A stretch of DNA of 64,000 bases from Novipirellula sp052161655 (lineage in GTDB: Bacteria; Planctomycetota; Planctomycetia; Pirellulales; Pirellulaceae). A model generated the notes under the pieces. It saw only the letters and a list, made by a program, of their open reading frames with translations. It had not been told where the DNA came from and did not search any database. Below are positions 63,259 through 64,000 of this stretch, piece by piece. The stretch spans positions 4,092,001 to 4,156,000 of the forward strand of contig NZ_CP197418.1 in NCBI RefSeq assembly GCF_052161655.1, written 5' to 3'. A program made the position numbers and the translations under genes. How positions within the stretch are numbered: position 1 is the first letter of the stretch; each line of letters starts with the position of its first letter.

Positions 63259-64000
63259 TGCGATGCTGCCTGTGTGTACACGTGCTTTAACGCTTGGCCA
63301 AGGTGAATTCGGTCAAATCGCTTACTGGCGTCTGCGGTCGCATTGGTTAATAGGCGATGGCAGGCATCGTCATACGACAGTGTGTCCATCGCCTCTGCAA
63401 GCTCGGTCGTCGATTCAGGATCGATCAATAAACTGCATTCAGGGGCAAGTTGATTCATTGGAGGTCGGTTCGATGTGATTACCGGGATTCCTAAGAAAGC
63501 GGCTTCGACGATCGGCAGGCCAAAGCCTTCTTCAAGACTCGGGAAAATTAATGCTCGCGAGCTTTTTATCACCGCCACCAATTGTTCCTCGGAAACGACA
63601 CCGGGAACAACGATTGAGGGGATCTCTTTAATTTGCGGTAAAGCTGTCTCGTAATTTTCTTTTGTGTCGCCCAGTAGGACCAATTGATCGTGTTGGGATG
63701 CTTGGCAGGTATTCCAAGCTTCGATAACACGACGTGTATTTTTGTTCGTGGTTAATCCGCCAATATGCACAAAGTGTTTTTTGTCTTGACCAGCCAGACT
63801 TGCTGGAAGCGTTCCACTCGCGTTGGATACGTCCAGGACATACTGGCAGGAATTGGGAGTGACGTGGACGTCACGTCCCAATGAATTTTCAAGTTCGACA
63901 CGACTCGCATCACTCACCGTCGAGATCGTGCATCGGCAAAATGGCAGCGTGCGGTAGCAAGCTTTGCGGTACAGATTTCCGATCTTCTGCTTGATCGATC
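63255..64000 (-). CDS. GT4-family glycosyltransferase (5' part outside the window)
   Basis: The frame stays open to the right edge of the window (248 codons seen), so the start lies beyond it; a GTG at 63917 is internal. The visible part reads RTLPFCRCTISTVSDASRVE, FVHIGGLTTNKNTRRVIEAW and ALIFPSLEEGFGLPIVEAAF, the last being the donor-binding region with two Glu residues. It overlaps the following glycosyltransferase gene by four bases. Confidence 0.88.
   Translation of the reverse strand, partial: SIKQKIGNLYRKACYRTLPFCRCTISTVSDASRVELENSLGRDVHVTPNSCQYVLDVSNASGTLPASLAGQDKKHFVHIGGLTTNKNTRRVIEAWNTCQASQHDQLVLLGDTKENYETALPQIKEIPSIVVPGVVSEEQLVAVIKSSRALIFPSLEEGFGLPIVEAAFLGIPVITSNRPPMNQLAPECSLLIDPESTTELAEAMDTLSYDDACHRLLTNATADASKRFDRIHLGQALKHVYTQAASQ

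Overview
The window reads as chromosome from a marine planctomycete close to Rhodopirellula (Pirellulaceae). This is inferred from family content: a DUF1559 prepilin-like protein, very large pseudopilins, a cyclic-nucleotide-domain/ferredoxin fusion with a ten-heme cytochrome, sucrose and glucosylglycerate-type solute genes, a GxxExxY protein, and dense palindromic intergenic repeats. Taxonomy was not tested by any search. I saw no rRNA, tRNA or CRISPR array. Shine-Dalgarno sites are sparse and several starts appear to be TTG or GTG.

Layout. (1) 1-4163, +: an electron-transfer operon (cNMP-like domain plus four [4Fe-4S] clusters, cut by the left edge; a membrane cytochrome b-like protein; a membrane-anchored ten-heme cytochrome c). 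(2) 4257-7726: an SMP-30-like propeller, QueD, a small secreted protein and a DUF1559 protein. (3) 8831-15093, +: a sucrose/alpha-glucan operon (PfkB sugar kinase, fused sucrose-phosphate synthase/phosphatase, amylosucrase, second sucrose-phosphatase-like HAD). (4) 15547-17112: an intact IS4-family element with 17-bp inverted repeats and an 11-bp target duplication, sitting inside a palindromic genomic repeat. (5) 17136-18239, -: a CobW-type GTPase. (6) 18423-38493, -: a roughly 20-kb type IV pilus/type II secretion-like cluster with two PilB/GspE ATPases, PilT, GspF/PilC and six pseudopilins two to six times the usual length, one of 1787 residues. (7) 38908-48108: a glycosyltransferase, HAD protein, GT4 glycosyltransferase and GH13_18 phosphorylase that suggest glucosylglycerate/mannosylglucosylglycerate metabolism, interrupted by small membrane genes, an inverted-repeat-flanked GxxExxY cassette and a duplicated 3' fragment of the first glycosyltransferase. 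(8) 48227-51294: a SHOCT protein, a GT4 glycosyltransferase and a small secreted Tyr/Pro-rich protein. (9) 51788-64000: a surface-polysaccharide locus. RfbF and RfbG (+) face an overlapping operon (-) of RfbH, an SDR epimerase/reductase, a sugar C-methyltransferase-like protein and a split transketolase; then come a GT2 transferase, a Wzx-like flippase and two GT4 transferases, the last cut by the right edge.

How the genes work together. Regions 3 and 7 fit compatible-solute and carbon-storage chemistry: sucrose is made and dephosphorylated, turned into alpha-glucan plus fructose, and the fructose re-phosphorylated; glucosylglycerate-type solutes can be phosphorolysed. Region 9 looks like a pathway to a branched CDP-3,6-dideoxyhexose in which the transketolase pair could supply a two-carbon branch. 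This is the most promising unusual chemistry in the window.

Intergenic DNA is rich in mobile palindromic repeats. One 142-bp copy has a clear 9-bp target duplication inside another repeat, and one repeat family supplies the stop codons of two genes.
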